DNA of 64,000 nt from Gammaproteobacteria bacterium (GTDB taxonomy: Bacteria; Pseudomonadota; Gammaproteobacteria; Xanthomonadales; Rhodanobacteraceae). The notes beneath the pieces were generated by a model, which made no database searches, had not been told where the DNA came from, and saw only the letters and a program-made list of their open reading frames with translations. Position 1 is the stretch's first letter. Each line of letters begins with the position of its first letter. Made by a program: the position numbers and the translations under genes. The DNA is taken from the NCBI GenBank assembly GCA_021325195.1, contig JAJPHQ010000017.1:1-64000 (forward strand), written 5' to 3'. This document shows, piece by piece, positions 27,869 through 38,403 of this stretch.

Positions 27869-29004
27869 GCCCGAGTTCCGAGTTCCGAGTCCCGAGTCCC
27901 GGCGCAAAGCGCATCACCGACCCGCGCGATTTCGGCCGCGTCGCGGTGGTGATGGGCGGCAGCTCGGCCGAGCGCGAGGTGTCGCTGATGTCCGGCCGCG
28001 GCGTGCTGGCGGCGCTGAAAAGCCGCGGCGTCGATGCCCATGCGATCGACGGCATTCCTGCGCTGCTGGATGCCGTGCGCGCTGGCCACTTCGCGCGGGT
28101 GTTCAACATCCTGCACGGCCAGCAAGGCGGCGGCGAGGACGGCGTGCTGCAGGGCGCGCTGGAATCGCTGCACATCCCCTACACCGGCTCCGGCGTGCTG
28201 GGCTCGGCGCTGTCGATGGACAAGGTGCGCAGCAAGTGGGTGTGGCAGTCGCTGGGTCTGCCGACGCCCAGGTTCGTGCCCTTGCCGCGCGGCGCGGCGG
28301 CCGGACACGTGCACCGGGCCGCGTGCGAACTGGGTCTGCCCCTGATCGTGAAGCCGGCCTGCGAAGGCTCCAGCGTGGGCGTGTCGCGGGTGTTCGAGGA
28401 AAAGCACCTCGACGACGCGGTCGCGCTGGCCCGGCGCTACCCCGGCGACCTGCTGATGGAAACGCTGATCGAGGGCGAGGAGTTCACGGTGTCGATCCTC
28501 GGCCGCGAGGTGCTGCCCAGCATCAGGATCGTGCCCAAGGGCGATTACTACGACTACAACGCCAAGTACATCGCCGAGGACACGCAGTACATCTGCCCCG
28601 GTCTCGAAGGCGAAGCGGAAAACGAATTGCGCAGGCTGGCCTGGCGCGCGTTCGAGGCGCTGGCCTGTTCCGGCTGGGGCCGCGTCGATGTGATGCGTGA
28701 CCGCGCGGGCCGCAGCTGGCTGCTGGAGGTGAACACCGCGCCAGGCATGACCTCGCATTCGCTGGTGCCGAAGGCGGCAGCGGCTGCGGGCATGGACTAC
28801 GCCGAGCTCTGCTGGCGGGTGCTGGAAACCAGTTTCGATCGGGACTCGGGATTCGGGATTCGGGATTCGAAAGAGCCGCATTCCGGCAGTTACACGCCAA
28901 CCAAAGCCGACAGCACACCCAAGACGTTCGAAAGCAGGGCTTCGGCTTCCACGAGTCCCGAGTCTCGAGTCCCGAGTCCCGGCTCCGAGCGAGGCGCCGC
29001 ATGA
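27865..29004 (+). CDS. ddl: D-alanine:D-alanine ligase with repeat-encoded tails
   Basis: ATP-grasp enzyme that joins two D-alanines for MurF. The 379-residue product is about 65-75 residues longer than usual. The catalytic core (about 18-318) is intact: [46 protein letters not shown] and [15 protein letters not shown]. The first 14 residues ([13 protein letters not shown]) are coded by a heptamer array right after the ATG, which has a GAGGA ribosome-binding sequence upstream and overlaps murC, so the array is translated. The C-terminal tail of about 55 residues after WRVLETSF is coded by an inverted pair of arrays and low-complexity sequence. Confidence 0.94.
   Translation: MSPSSEFRVPSPGAKRITDPRDFGRVAVVMGGSSAEREVSLMSGRGVLAALKSRGVDAHAIDGIPALLDAVRAGHFARVFNILHGQQGGGEDGVLQGALESLHIPYTGSGVLGSALSMDKVRSKWVWQSLGLPTPRFVPLPRGAAAGHVHRAACELGLPLIVKPACEGSSVGVSRVFEEKHLDDAVALARRYPGDLLMETLIEGEEFTVSILGREVLPSIRIVPKGDYYDYNAKYIAEDTQYICPGLEGEAENELRRLAWRAFEALACSGWGRVDVMRDRAGRSWLLEVNTAPGMTSHSLVPKAAAAAGMDYAELCWRVLETSFDRDSGFGIRDSKEPHSGSYTPTKADSTPKTFESRASASTSPESRVPSPGSERGAA
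27873..27900. repeat. Four-copy heptamer array in ddl 5' end
   Basis: Two GAGTTCC units then two GAGTCCC units, in direct order, beginning 8 bases after the ddl start codon. Translated as the N-terminal tail of Ddl. Same length and orientation as the array at the ribD 5' end. Confidence 0.85.
28841..28980. repeat. Facing four-copy heptamer arrays inside ddl 3' end
   Basis: Left: one GGGACTC and three GGGATTC units (28841-28868). Right: GAGTCCC, GAGTCTC, GAGTCCC, GAGTCCC (28953-28980). The arrays are inverted with 84 bp between them. The whole element is read through as the Ddl C-terminal extension and ends 24 bp before the stop. Confidence 0.88.
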
Positions 29005-29777
29005 AAGGCGCGACCGCCCTGCGCTTCGCCGCCTGGATCATCGCGATCACGCTGGTCGCGCTGCCGGTGGTGGGCGTGCTGCAGGGCTGGTTCGCCGCAG
29101 GTCGCTGGCCGGTGCGCACCCTGCAGGTGCATGCGGCGTTCCGGCACGTCAGCGCCGCGCAGATCCGTGCCGCGGTGGAGCCCTCGCTGGGTGCGGGTTT
29201 CTTCGCGCTGGATCTAGAACGGGTGCGCGATGCCGTCGCCGCGTTGCCGTGGGTGTCGCGGGTCGAGGTGCGCAAGCACTGGCCGGACTCGCTGGAGCTG
29301 ACGGTGTACGAGATCCAGCCGTTCGCGCGCTGGAACGGCGACGGCCTGGTCGGACGCTACGGCCGGATCTTCAAGGTGCCGGATGCGGACCGGATCGGCG
29401 GCCTGCCGCAGTTCAACGGGCCCGACGACCGGGTCGACGACGTGCTAGCCTTCTACCGCGAGGTGCAGGACGACTTCGCCCCCTTCGCGCTGCACGTCAG
29501 TGAAGTGGACCTGTCCGCACGCGGCAGCTGGAGCCTGGTGCTTTCCGACGGCAGCCGCGTGGTGATCGGCGAAACCGATCCCGAGCAGCGGCTGCAGCGC
29601 TTCCTGTCGGTGATGCCGATCCTGATGCGCGGGCGCAGCGGAGGCTTCGTCTATGCCGACCTGCGCTACAGCAACGGTTTTGCGGTGCGCTGGCCGGCCA
29701 CGCCTGCCGGCAGCGCGCCATCCGATCCGAAGAACACTGCGAGGGCTCCGTCCCATGCTACTGACCGAAGTGCTTAG
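29001..29777 (+). CDS. ftsQ: Cell-division protein FtsQ
   Basis: Bitopic inner-membrane protein that scaffolds FtsL/FtsB in the divisome. The 258-residue protein has one membrane helix (about 9-29), a POTRA domain (about 36-105; [21 protein letters not shown]) and the FtsQ beta domain ([28 protein letters not shown]). Overlaps the ddl stop in ATGA fashion, and its TAG is 4 bp before ftsA. Confidence 0.95.
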   Translation: MKGATALRFAAWIIAITLVALPVVGVLQGWFAAGRWPVRTLQVHAAFRHVSAAQIRAAVEPSLGAGFFALDLERVRDAVAALPWVSRVEVRKHWPDSLELTVYEIQPFARWNGDGLVGRYGRIFKVPDADRIGGLPQFNGPDDRVDDVLAFYREVQDDFAPFALHVSEVDLSARGSWSLVLSDGSRVVIGETDPEQRLQRFLSVMPILMRGRSGGFVYADLRYSNGFAVRWPATPAGSAPSDPKNTARAPSHATDRSA

Positions 29778-29781
29778 ACCC

Positions 29782-31017
29782 ATGAACCGCAAGAGCGACA
29801 AGCATCTTGTCGTCGGCCTCGACATCGGCACCTCCAAGGTGATGGCGATCGTCGGCGAATACCTGCCGGGCGAGCCGGTCGAGGTGATCGGCTTCGGCAG
29901 CCACGTTTCGCGCGGCATGAAGAAGGGCGCGGTGGTCGATATCGAATCCACCGTGCATTCGATCCAGCGCGCGGTCGAGGAAGCCGAACTGATGGCCGGC
30001 TGCGACATCCGCTCGGTGTGCGCCTCGATTTCCGGCTCCCATCTGGAAACGCGCAATTCGCACGGCACCGCCGCGATTCGCGAGCGCGAGGTGACGGCGG
30101 GCGATCTGGACCAGGTGCTGGAAGCGGCCAGCGCCGTGGCGATCCCCGCCGACCGCAAGCTGCTCTACAAGGAACCGCAGGAGTACCGGATCGACGGTCA
30201 GGACGGCATCCGCCATCCGATCGGAATGAGCGGCGTGCGCCTCGAGGCGGGGGTGCATCTGGTGACCGGCGCGGCATCGGCGGTGCAGAACATCACCAAG
30301 TGCATCCAGCGCTGCGGCCTGTCGGTCGATGAACTGGTGCCGGCCGCGCTGGCCTCGGCGAAAGCCGTGCTCACCGACGACGAACGCGAACTGGGCGTAT
30401 GCGTGGTGGAACTGGGCGCGGGCACCACCGACATCGCGATCTACACGCAGGGCTCGATCCGGCACACCCGTTCGCTGCCGGTGGGTGGCGATCAGGTCAC
30501 CTCCGACATCGCCTACGGCGTGCACACGCCCACGGCGCACGCCGAAGAAATCAAGATCAAGTACGGCTGCGCGTTGGCGCAGCTCGCGCACGCCGAGGAA
30601 ACCATCCAGGTGTCGTCGGTGGGCGACCGGCCGCCGCGGCGGCTCGCACGGCAGTCGCTGGCGCAGTCGATCCAGGCGCGTTACGAGGAAATCTTCGAGA
30701 TGGTGCAGGACGAACTGCGCCGCTCCGGCTACGAGAGCCTGGTCGCGGCCGGCGTGGTGCTGACCGGCGGCGCCGCGCGGATGGAAGGCGCGCTGGATCT
30801 CGCCGAGGAGGTGTTCCACAAGATGGTGCGGATCGGCGTGCCGCAACACGTGACCGGCATGACCGAGGTGATCGCGAGTCCCGCCAACGCGACCGGCGTG
30901 GGCCTGCTGCTGCACGGTTCGCGCGGCGGCGGAACGCGGCATCCGGGTGGCGCGGTGGGCGGCAGCGTGGCGGAGGCGATCGGCAGGATGAAAGGCTGGC
31001 TCAGCAGGAATTTCTGA
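29782..31017 (+). CDS. ftsA: Cell-division ATPase FtsA
   Basis: Actin-like protein that tethers FtsZ filaments to the inner membrane and recruits later division proteins. The 411 residues include VVGLDIGTSKVMAIV (phosphate 1), the SHS2 insertion around residues 85-165, ELGAGTTDIAIY (phosphate 2) and VLTGGAARMEG. The last residues RMKGWLSRNF form the amphipathic membrane-targeting helix. ATG 29782 is preferred; ATG 29755 would add MLLTEVLRP, overlapping ftsQ. Confidence 0.96.
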   Translation: MNRKSDKHLVVGLDIGTSKVMAIVGEYLPGEPVEVIGFGSHVSRGMKKGAVVDIESTVHSIQRAVEEAELMAGCDIRSVCASISGSHLETRNSHGTAAIREREVTAGDLDQVLEAASAVAIPADRKLLYKEPQEYRIDGQDGIRHPIGMSGVRLEAGVHLVTGAASAVQNITKCIQRCGLSVDELVPAALASAKAVLTDDERELGVCVVELGAGTTDIAIYTQGSIRHTRSLPVGGDQVTSDIAYGVHTPTAHAEEIKIKYGCALAQLAHAEETIQVSSVGDRPPRRLARQSLAQSIQARYEEIFEMVQDELRRSGYESLVAAGVVLTGGAARMEGALDLAEEVFHKMVRIGVPQHVTGMTEVIASPANATGVGLLLHGSRGGGTRHPGGAVGGSVAEAIGRMKGWLSRNF

Positions 31018-31079
31018 CCGGCATGAACGGATGGGTTCGAGGCGGACCCTGCTCAGGTCTGGCCGGACGCGCCGGGTCC

Positions 31080-31210
31080 GGGATCGCGATGTGCGATCCC
31101 TGCGCGGAAAGGCGGCCTTCCATGGCCGCACTCCCGGAGAAGGACCCGGTTTCGGCGAATCGGCACAAGCAGCAGAAGCGTGCCGATTCGCGGCAGGCCC
31201 TCGTGGCCTG
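31080..31210 (+). other. Three stem-loops in the ftsA-ftsZ gap
   Basis: The 271-bp gap holds, in order: an 8-bp stem GGGATCGC/GCGATCCC (31080-31100), a perfect 11-bp stem CGAATCGGCAC/GTGCCGATTCG with a 13-base loop (31156-31190), and a CAGGCC/GGCCTG stem (31194-31210). The ftsZ start follows 79 bp later. The structures could attenuate read-through from ftsA or mark a leader for a separate ftsZ transcript. I see no clear sigma-70 promoter. Confidence 0.65.
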
Positions 31211-31288
31211 CGGTGACTTCGATGGGCTTCTGCGCGGGCGATGGATTTTTTCGCGGCATCCACTGGCAGCAATACGGAGGACGGGCAA

Positions 31289-32482
31289 ATGTTCGAACTG
31301 GTAGAAAAACTGGCACCCAATGCGGTGATCAAGGTAATTGGCGTGGGCGGCGGCGGCGGCAACGCCGTCAGCCACATGGTCAATTCCACCATCGACGGCG
31401 TGGAGTTCATCTGCGCCAACACCGATGCGCAAGCGCTGAAGAGTTCCGGTGCGCGCACCACGTTGCAACTGGGCGAGTCGGTGACCAAGGGCCTGGGCGC
31501 CGGCGCGAATCCCGAGATCGGCCGGCAGGCCGCTTTGGAGGATCGCGACCGGATCGTCGAGGTGCTGGAAGGCGCCGACATGGTGTTCATCACCTGCGGC
31601 ATGGGCGGGGGCACCGGCACCGGCGCGGCGCCGGTGGTGGCGCAGCTCGCCAAGGAGAAGGGCATCCTGACCGTGGCGGTGGTGACCAAGCCGTTCCCGT
31701 TCGAGGGACGCCGGCGCATGCAAGTGGCCATGAAGGGCATCGAGGATCTGCAGCAGTATGTCGATTCCCTGATCACGGTCCCGAACGAGAAGTTGCTGAC
31801 CGTGCTGGGCCGCGAAGTCACCTTGTTGAATGCCTTCAAGGCGGCCAACGAGGTGCTGCAGGGCGCGGTGCAGGGCATCGCCGACCTGATCACCCGCCCG
31901 GGCCTGATCAACGTCGATTTCGCCGACGTCCGCACCGTGATGAGCGAGATGGGGATGGCGATGATGGGCACCGGCACGGCTCGCGGCGACGATCGCGCGC
32001 AGGCCGCGGCCGAGGCGGCGATCAACAACCCGCTGCTGGAAAACATCGACCTGTCGGGCGCCTGCGGCATCCTGGTCAACGTCACCGCCGGGCCGAACCT
32101 GACGATGCGCGAGTTCGACGAGATCGGCCGGGTGGTGCACGACTTCGCCAGCGAGGACGCGACCGTGGTGCTGGGCACCGCGCTCGATCCGGATTTGTCG
32201 GACGACGTGCGGGTGACCGTGGTTGCCACCGGCCTGAACCGGGCCGCGCGGGCGCAGTTGCGCCCGGTGCCCAAGCAGGAGGAAGTGGTGATGCAGCAGC
32301 GGCCGCGGCGCGCGTTGCGTACCGGCACCGGCAACGAGGTGGTCGATTACGCCCCCCAGCAAGCCAGCCTCGCCGCCGAACCCCCGCCGGCCCCTGCGGC
32401 GCGCCAGGCCAAGGAAGCGGCCGCCGCGCCGAACATGGACTACCTCGACATTCCGGCCTTTCTGCGCCGTCAGGCGGATTGA
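31289..32482 (+). CDS. ftsZ: Cell-division GTPase FtsZ
   Basis: Tubulin-like GTPase that forms the cytokinetic ring. The 397 residues contain KVIGVGGGGGNAVSHMV, the tubulin signature GGGTGTGAAP, the T7 loop NVDFADVR, a variable linker (about 318-378), and the C-terminal peptide YLDIPAFLRRQAD, which binds FtsA, ZipA and others. ATG 31289 is preceded by GGAGG (31276-31280), a much better start signal than most genes in the cluster, fitting the need for high expression. Sixteen additional upstream codons are open but not conserved. Confidence 0.98.
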   Translation: MFELVEKLAPNAVIKVIGVGGGGGNAVSHMVNSTIDGVEFICANTDAQALKSSGARTTLQLGESVTKGLGAGANPEIGRQAALEDRDRIVEVLEGADMVFITCGMGGGTGTGAAPVVAQLAKEKGILTVAVVTKPFPFEGRRRMQVAMKGIEDLQQYVDSLITVPNEKLLTVLGREVTLLNAFKAANEVLQGAVQGIADLITRPGLINVDFADVRTVMSEMGMAMMGTGTARGDDRAQAAAEAAINNPLLENIDLSGACGILVNVTAGPNLTMREFDEIGRVVHDFASEDATVVLGTALDPDLSDDVRVTVVATGLNRAARAQLRPVPKQEEVVMQQRPRRALRTGTGNEVVDYAPQQASLAAEPPPAPAARQAKEAAAAPNMDYLDIPAFLRRQAD

Positions 32483-32782
32483 GGGGAAGGCTCCGGAGTC
32501 CTATGCCGCGAGCGCTCTCCGTCGAACCCTCACGGCGTGCAGGCGGTGCCATGCAAGGCATCGCCTGACCGCGCGGCGTTTTCGCTGCGGCGCCGGGCCG
32601 ACGCCAAGGCCGGAGGCGTGTGAACGGGGCCGGTCCCTGTCCGGGAAGTCCGCCCCTTGCTGCGCGAGATCGCCGCGCTCCGGACACCCGTCCCCGGCAA
32701 CGCGGCGGTTCGCGGTTTTCGGCAGAATCCGGGAACCGGACGTCGTCTGCCGCGGTCGCAATCTGTCGGCCTTGCCCGAACG

Positions 32783-32802
32783 CCGGCCGGAAGGCCGGAT
32801 TT
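32783..32802 (+). terminator. Possible ftsZ terminator
   Basis: CCGGCC-GGAA-GGCCGG stem-loop followed by ATTTCT. The loop is a stable GNRA-like tetraloop. The T-run is short, so termination may be weak or Rho-assisted. Confidence 0.4.
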
Positions 32803-32910
32803 CTCCGACCCGTCCCTGTTTCGCCCAGGTGCTTTGCAGTCCGATGCCGCTCCGTTTTCCCGGGAATGGGAAGGGTGTCTCAAGGGGATTAACTGAACGC
32901 ACGGGTCCAC

Positions 32911-32939
32911 TTTATTCGGCTTGTCAACCGTGCTAGCAT
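32911..32939 (+). promoter_or_regulatory. Candidate lpxC promoter
   Basis: TTTATT, 17 bases, TAGCAT, ending 43 bp before the lpxC start, in a local AT-rich pocket of an otherwise GC-rich region. TTGTCA at 32921 is an alternative -35 but has no good -10 at 17 bases. Tentative. Confidence 0.4.
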
Positions 32940-32982
32940 CTACACCGTTTTAGCGTAGTCCTAACGGGATTCAAACGAAAAA

Positions 32983-33894
32983 ATGATCAAGCAGCGCACG
33001 CTCAAGAACGTGATCAGGGCGACGGGCGTCGGTCTGCACACGGGGGAAAAGGTTTACATGACCTTGCGGCCCGCGCCGGTGAACACCGGCATCGTGTTCC
33101 GCCGCACCGATCTTCCCGAGCCGGTCACCATTCCCTCGCGCTGCGAATTCGTTGGCGACACGCGCCTGTCCACCACGCTGGCGAAAGGCGACGTGCGGGT
33201 CTCGACTGTCGAGCACCTGTTGTCGGCGATGGCCGGCCTGGGCATCGACAACGCCTACGTCGATCTGTCCGCGCCGGAAGTGCCGATCATGGACGGCAGC
33301 GCCGGTCCTTTCGTGTTCCTGTTGCAATCGGCGGGCATGGAGGAACAGCCTGCGCCCAAGCGCTTCATCCGGATCAGGAAGCCCGTCAAGGTCGAGGACG
33401 GCGACAAGTGGGCACGCTTCGAGCCGTTCGACGGTTTCAAGGTCGGCTTCTCGATCGAGTTCCAGCATCCGATCTTCTCGCGCCGCGCCTCCAGCGCCGA
33501 GATCGACTTCTCCACCACCTCGTTCGTGAAAGAGGTGTCGCGCGCGCGCACCTTCGGCTTCATGCGCGACATCGAGATGCTGCGCGAGAAGAACCTCGCG
33601 CTGGGCGGCTCGATGGACAACGCGATCGTGCTGGACGACTACCGCGTGCTGAACGAGGACGGCCTGCGCTACGAGGACGAGTTCGTCAAGCACAAGATCC
33701 TCGACGCGATCGGCGATCTTTACCTGCTGGGCCACAGCCTGATCGGCGCCTTCTACGGCCACAAGTCCGGGCACGAGTTGAACAACAAGCTGCTGCGCGC
33801 GCTCTTGGCCAACAAGGCGGCGTGGGAAGAAGTCAGCTTCGAGGATCCGGCCCAGGCGCCCATTTCCTACGCCCATCCCGCGCAGGCGGTCTGA
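32983..33894 (+). CDS. lpxC: UDP-3-O-acyl-GlcNAc deacetylase LpxC
   Basis: Zinc enzyme for the committed step of lipid A synthesis. The 303-residue protein has every active-site residue one position before its E. coli counterpart: zinc ligands H78 (STVEHLLSA), H237 and D241 ([16 protein letters not shown]), and the catalytic H264. [14 protein letters not shown] at the start is typical. The C-terminus differs from E. coli, where FtsH recognises a degradation tail; here it ends AHPAQAV, rather hydrophobic and compatible with proteolytic control, but this is inference. Confidence 0.98.
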   Translation: MIKQRTLKNVIRATGVGLHTGEKVYMTLRPAPVNTGIVFRRTDLPEPVTIPSRCEFVGDTRLSTTLAKGDVRVSTVEHLLSAMAGLGIDNAYVDLSAPEVPIMDGSAGPFVFLLQSAGMEEQPAPKRFIRIRKPVKVEDGDKWARFEPFDGFKVGFSIEFQHPIFSRRASSAEIDFSTTSFVKEVSRARTFGFMRDIEMLREKNLALGGSMDNAIVLDDYRVLNEDGLRYEDEFVKHKILDAIGDLYLLGHSLIGAFYGHKSGHELNNKLLRALLANKAAWEEVSFEDPAQAPISYAHPAQAV

Positions 33895-33992
33895 GTTTCC
33901 CCGACCCTGTTCCGACGGTCCCGAGCGGTCCGTACGCCGGCGTATTGCCCGGAGTACCGGACACGCGCGCAAATCCTGTGTTATAAAGCCCG

Positions 33993-34018
33993 CCTCCCTG
34001 CCCGGATATGGGGGGAGG
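33993..34018. terminator. Hairpin between convergent lpxC and dciA
   Basis: CCTCCC (33993-33998) and GGGAGG (34013-34018) flank a 14-base loop in the 146-bp gap between two converging genes. A palindrome CGGTCGCGACCG follows at about 34025. Neither side has a clear T-run, so intrinsic termination is uncertain. Confidence 0.35.
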
Positions 34019-34040
34019 AGGATCGGTCGCGACCGGTTCT

Positions 34041-34511
34041 TCAAGACGACGGTTGCGTTCCGGCGCAGGAAGCCAGTTCAAGGAACAGGGCGCGCAATTC
34101 GGGATCGGTCATGGATGCCGCCGCGGCACGCAACCGCTGCGCGGTTGCGTGTGACATACGTTCGGCGGTCTTCCGATCCCCGATCACGGCGGGAGTGGAT
34201 GCCACCCGGACCGTGATCGCGGCGGCGGCGATGCCGGCCGCCCGCAGCGCGGCGAGGGTCCGGCTCTGTTCCATGCGAACGCGCGCGGCCCAGGCGGGCG
34301 TGGGGGCCAGCAGGTACGCGCGGTCGTTGCGCAACCCGGCGAGCGTGACGTGCTCGGCAAGAACCGGTGGCAGATGCGGACGAAGCCTCCGGTTCAGATG
34401 GTCCAGTTCGCGGGCGCGTGCGACCAGATCGGCGACCGCTCCGCACTGTGCCACCGGCGTCGGACCCCGGGTATCGCGTGGCGGCAGTGGCTTGACGGGA
34501 GACAAATGCAT
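34041..34511 (-). CDS. dciA: DUF721 protein, DciA-type helicase loader
   Basis: DciA is the ancestral loader or operator of the replicative helicase DnaB in bacteria lacking DnaC. This 156-residue protein has the compact DUF721 domain in its first two thirds (LNRRLRPHLPPVLAEHVTLAGLRNDRAYLLAPTPAWAARVR) and an Ala/Arg-rich C-terminal half that is probably flexible. The order lpxC-dciA-secA matches Pseudomonas, which supports the call. ATG 34511 gives the usual short leader. Diverges from the peptidase gene with 23 bp between starts. Confidence 0.85.
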   Translation of the reverse strand: MHLSPVKPLPPRDTRGPTPVAQCGAVADLVARARELDHLNRRLRPHLPPVLAEHVTLAGLRNDRAYLLAPTPAWAARVRMEQSRTLAALRAAGIAAAAITVRVASTPAVIGDRKTAERMSHATAQRLRAAAASMTDPELRALFLELASCAGTQPSS

Positions 34512-34534
34512 GACACCGGATACGGTTGACTGAC

Positions 34535-35476
34535 ATGACGATGATACTCGTGGCGCGTTCGTGCAAGAGCGGTGTGCACCCGTCCCCCTACGACGAACGG
34601 CTGCGATCGCACCGGCGGGTGAGGGCGGTGCTGACCGCGGGGGCCTTGGTGTGCATGGTGGCAGGCGCCGCCTTCGCGCTGTGGGCCGCCAGTCCCGCCG
34701 GCAGGATGCTGGCGAGGATCGAATCGCTGAACCAGCAGGTCGCCGCACAGAAGGTGCAATTGCAGGAAGTCCGCCGCAACGCGCAGCGCGAGATGGACCA
34801 GATGGCCGTCAAGCTGGGCGAGCTGCAGGCGCAGTCGGCGCGTCTGGATGCGCTGGGCCAGCGTCTGGTCAAGGCCGGCAAGCTCGATCCCGCCGAATTC
34901 GACTTCAACCAGCCGCCCGCGATGGGCGGCCCCGAGCAGAGCGTGCCGCCGGCGCGCTCGCTGCCACTGGATCTGGCCACCAGCATGGAGCTGTTGAGCA
35001 AACGCTTCGACACCCAGCAGACCGAACTGGGCGTGCTGCAGAGCCTGCTCACCAACCGGCTGGTCGATGCCAGCCTGATCCCGTCCGGGATGCCCGTCAC
35101 GGACGGCTACATCGCCTCGTATTTCGGCCAGCGCATCGATCCGTTCACCGGCCGGCGCAGCTTCCATCCGGGCCTCGACATCGACGTGCCGCTGGGCACG
35201 CCGGTGCGTGCGGTGGCCGACGGCGTGGTGACCTACGCGGGGCTGCGTCCCGGCTACGGCAAGGTGGTCGAGATCGATCATGGCGACGGCTACATGACCC
35301 GCTACGCGCACAACAGCCGGCTGCAGGCGCACGTCGGCGAGCGCGTGCACGCCGGCGAGGTGATCTCGGATGCCGGTTCCACCGGCCGCTCGACCGGCCC
35401 GCACGTGCATTTCGAGGTCTGGCACGACGGCAAGCTGGTCAATCCGCTCAGCTACGTGCGCAGGTCCCGCGGCTGA
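34535..35476 (+). CDS. M23-family peptidoglycan endopeptidase, membrane-anchored
   Basis: Likely cuts peptidoglycan cross-links in the periplasm. The 313 residues comprise a short cytoplasmic N-terminus, one membrane helix (about 35-55 counted from the ATG, VLTAGALVCMVAGAAFALWA), a coiled-coil region (about 65-115) and a LytM domain (about 190-305) with intact zinc ligands HPGLDID and HVHFE. A TTG at 34526 would extend it by three residues; ATG 34541 would shorten it by two. The gene is usually found next to secA in this bacterial group. Target bond and regulation are unknown. Confidence 0.92.
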   Translation: MTMILVARSCKSGVHPSPYDERLRSHRRVRAVLTAGALVCMVAGAAFALWAASPAGRMLARIESLNQQVAAQKVQLQEVRRNAQREMDQMAVKLGELQAQSARLDALGQRLVKAGKLDPAEFDFNQPPAMGGPEQSVPPARSLPLDLATSMELLSKRFDTQQTELGVLQSLLTNRLVDASLIPSGMPVTDGYIASYFGQRIDPFTGRRSFHPGLDIDVPLGTPVRAVADGVVTYAGLRPGYGKVVEIDHGDGYMTRYAHNSRLQAHVGERVHAGEVISDAGSTGRSTGPHVHFEVWHDGKLVNPLSYVRRSRG

Positions 35477-35484
35477 AGCCGCGC

Positions 35485-35512
35485 GGAACGGGCATCCGGA
35501 CGCGCCCGTTCC
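35485..35512 (+). terminator. Stem-loop after the M23 peptidase gene
   Basis: Perfect 9-bp stem GGAACGGGC / GCCCGTTCC with a 10-base loop just after the stop codon, without a clear T-run. Possibly a transcript-end or stabilising structure in the peptidase-secA gap. Confidence 0.4.
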
Positions 35513-35625
35513 CCGCTTGAAACCCGGCTCTGCGACCGCCACCGTTTGGCGGGCGGGGCGTATGGCCTTATCATGCGCGATTGCCTTCGCGTCGCGCCCC
35601 CGCCACCGCCAAAGCCCGAAACCCG

Positions 35626-38385
<2,760 letters not shown>

Positions 38386-38403
38386 ATCCCGCCGTGACGG
38401 GGA

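Larger units (their letters stand above)
32483..32982. other. 500-bp gap between ftsZ and lpxC
   Basis: No convincing gene; the ORFs of 60-130 codons in it have no family character and overlap each other on both strands. It contains a GC hairpin with T-rich follow-up (terminator candidate) and a promoter candidate just before lpxC. This is much longer than other gaps in the cluster and suggests lpxC is transcribed separately. Confidence 0.6.

Noticed and set aside
32620-32892. 90-codon ORF between ftsZ and lpxC
   Set aside because: No ribosome-binding sequence, no family resemblance and overlapping ORFs in other frames; treated as non-coding.
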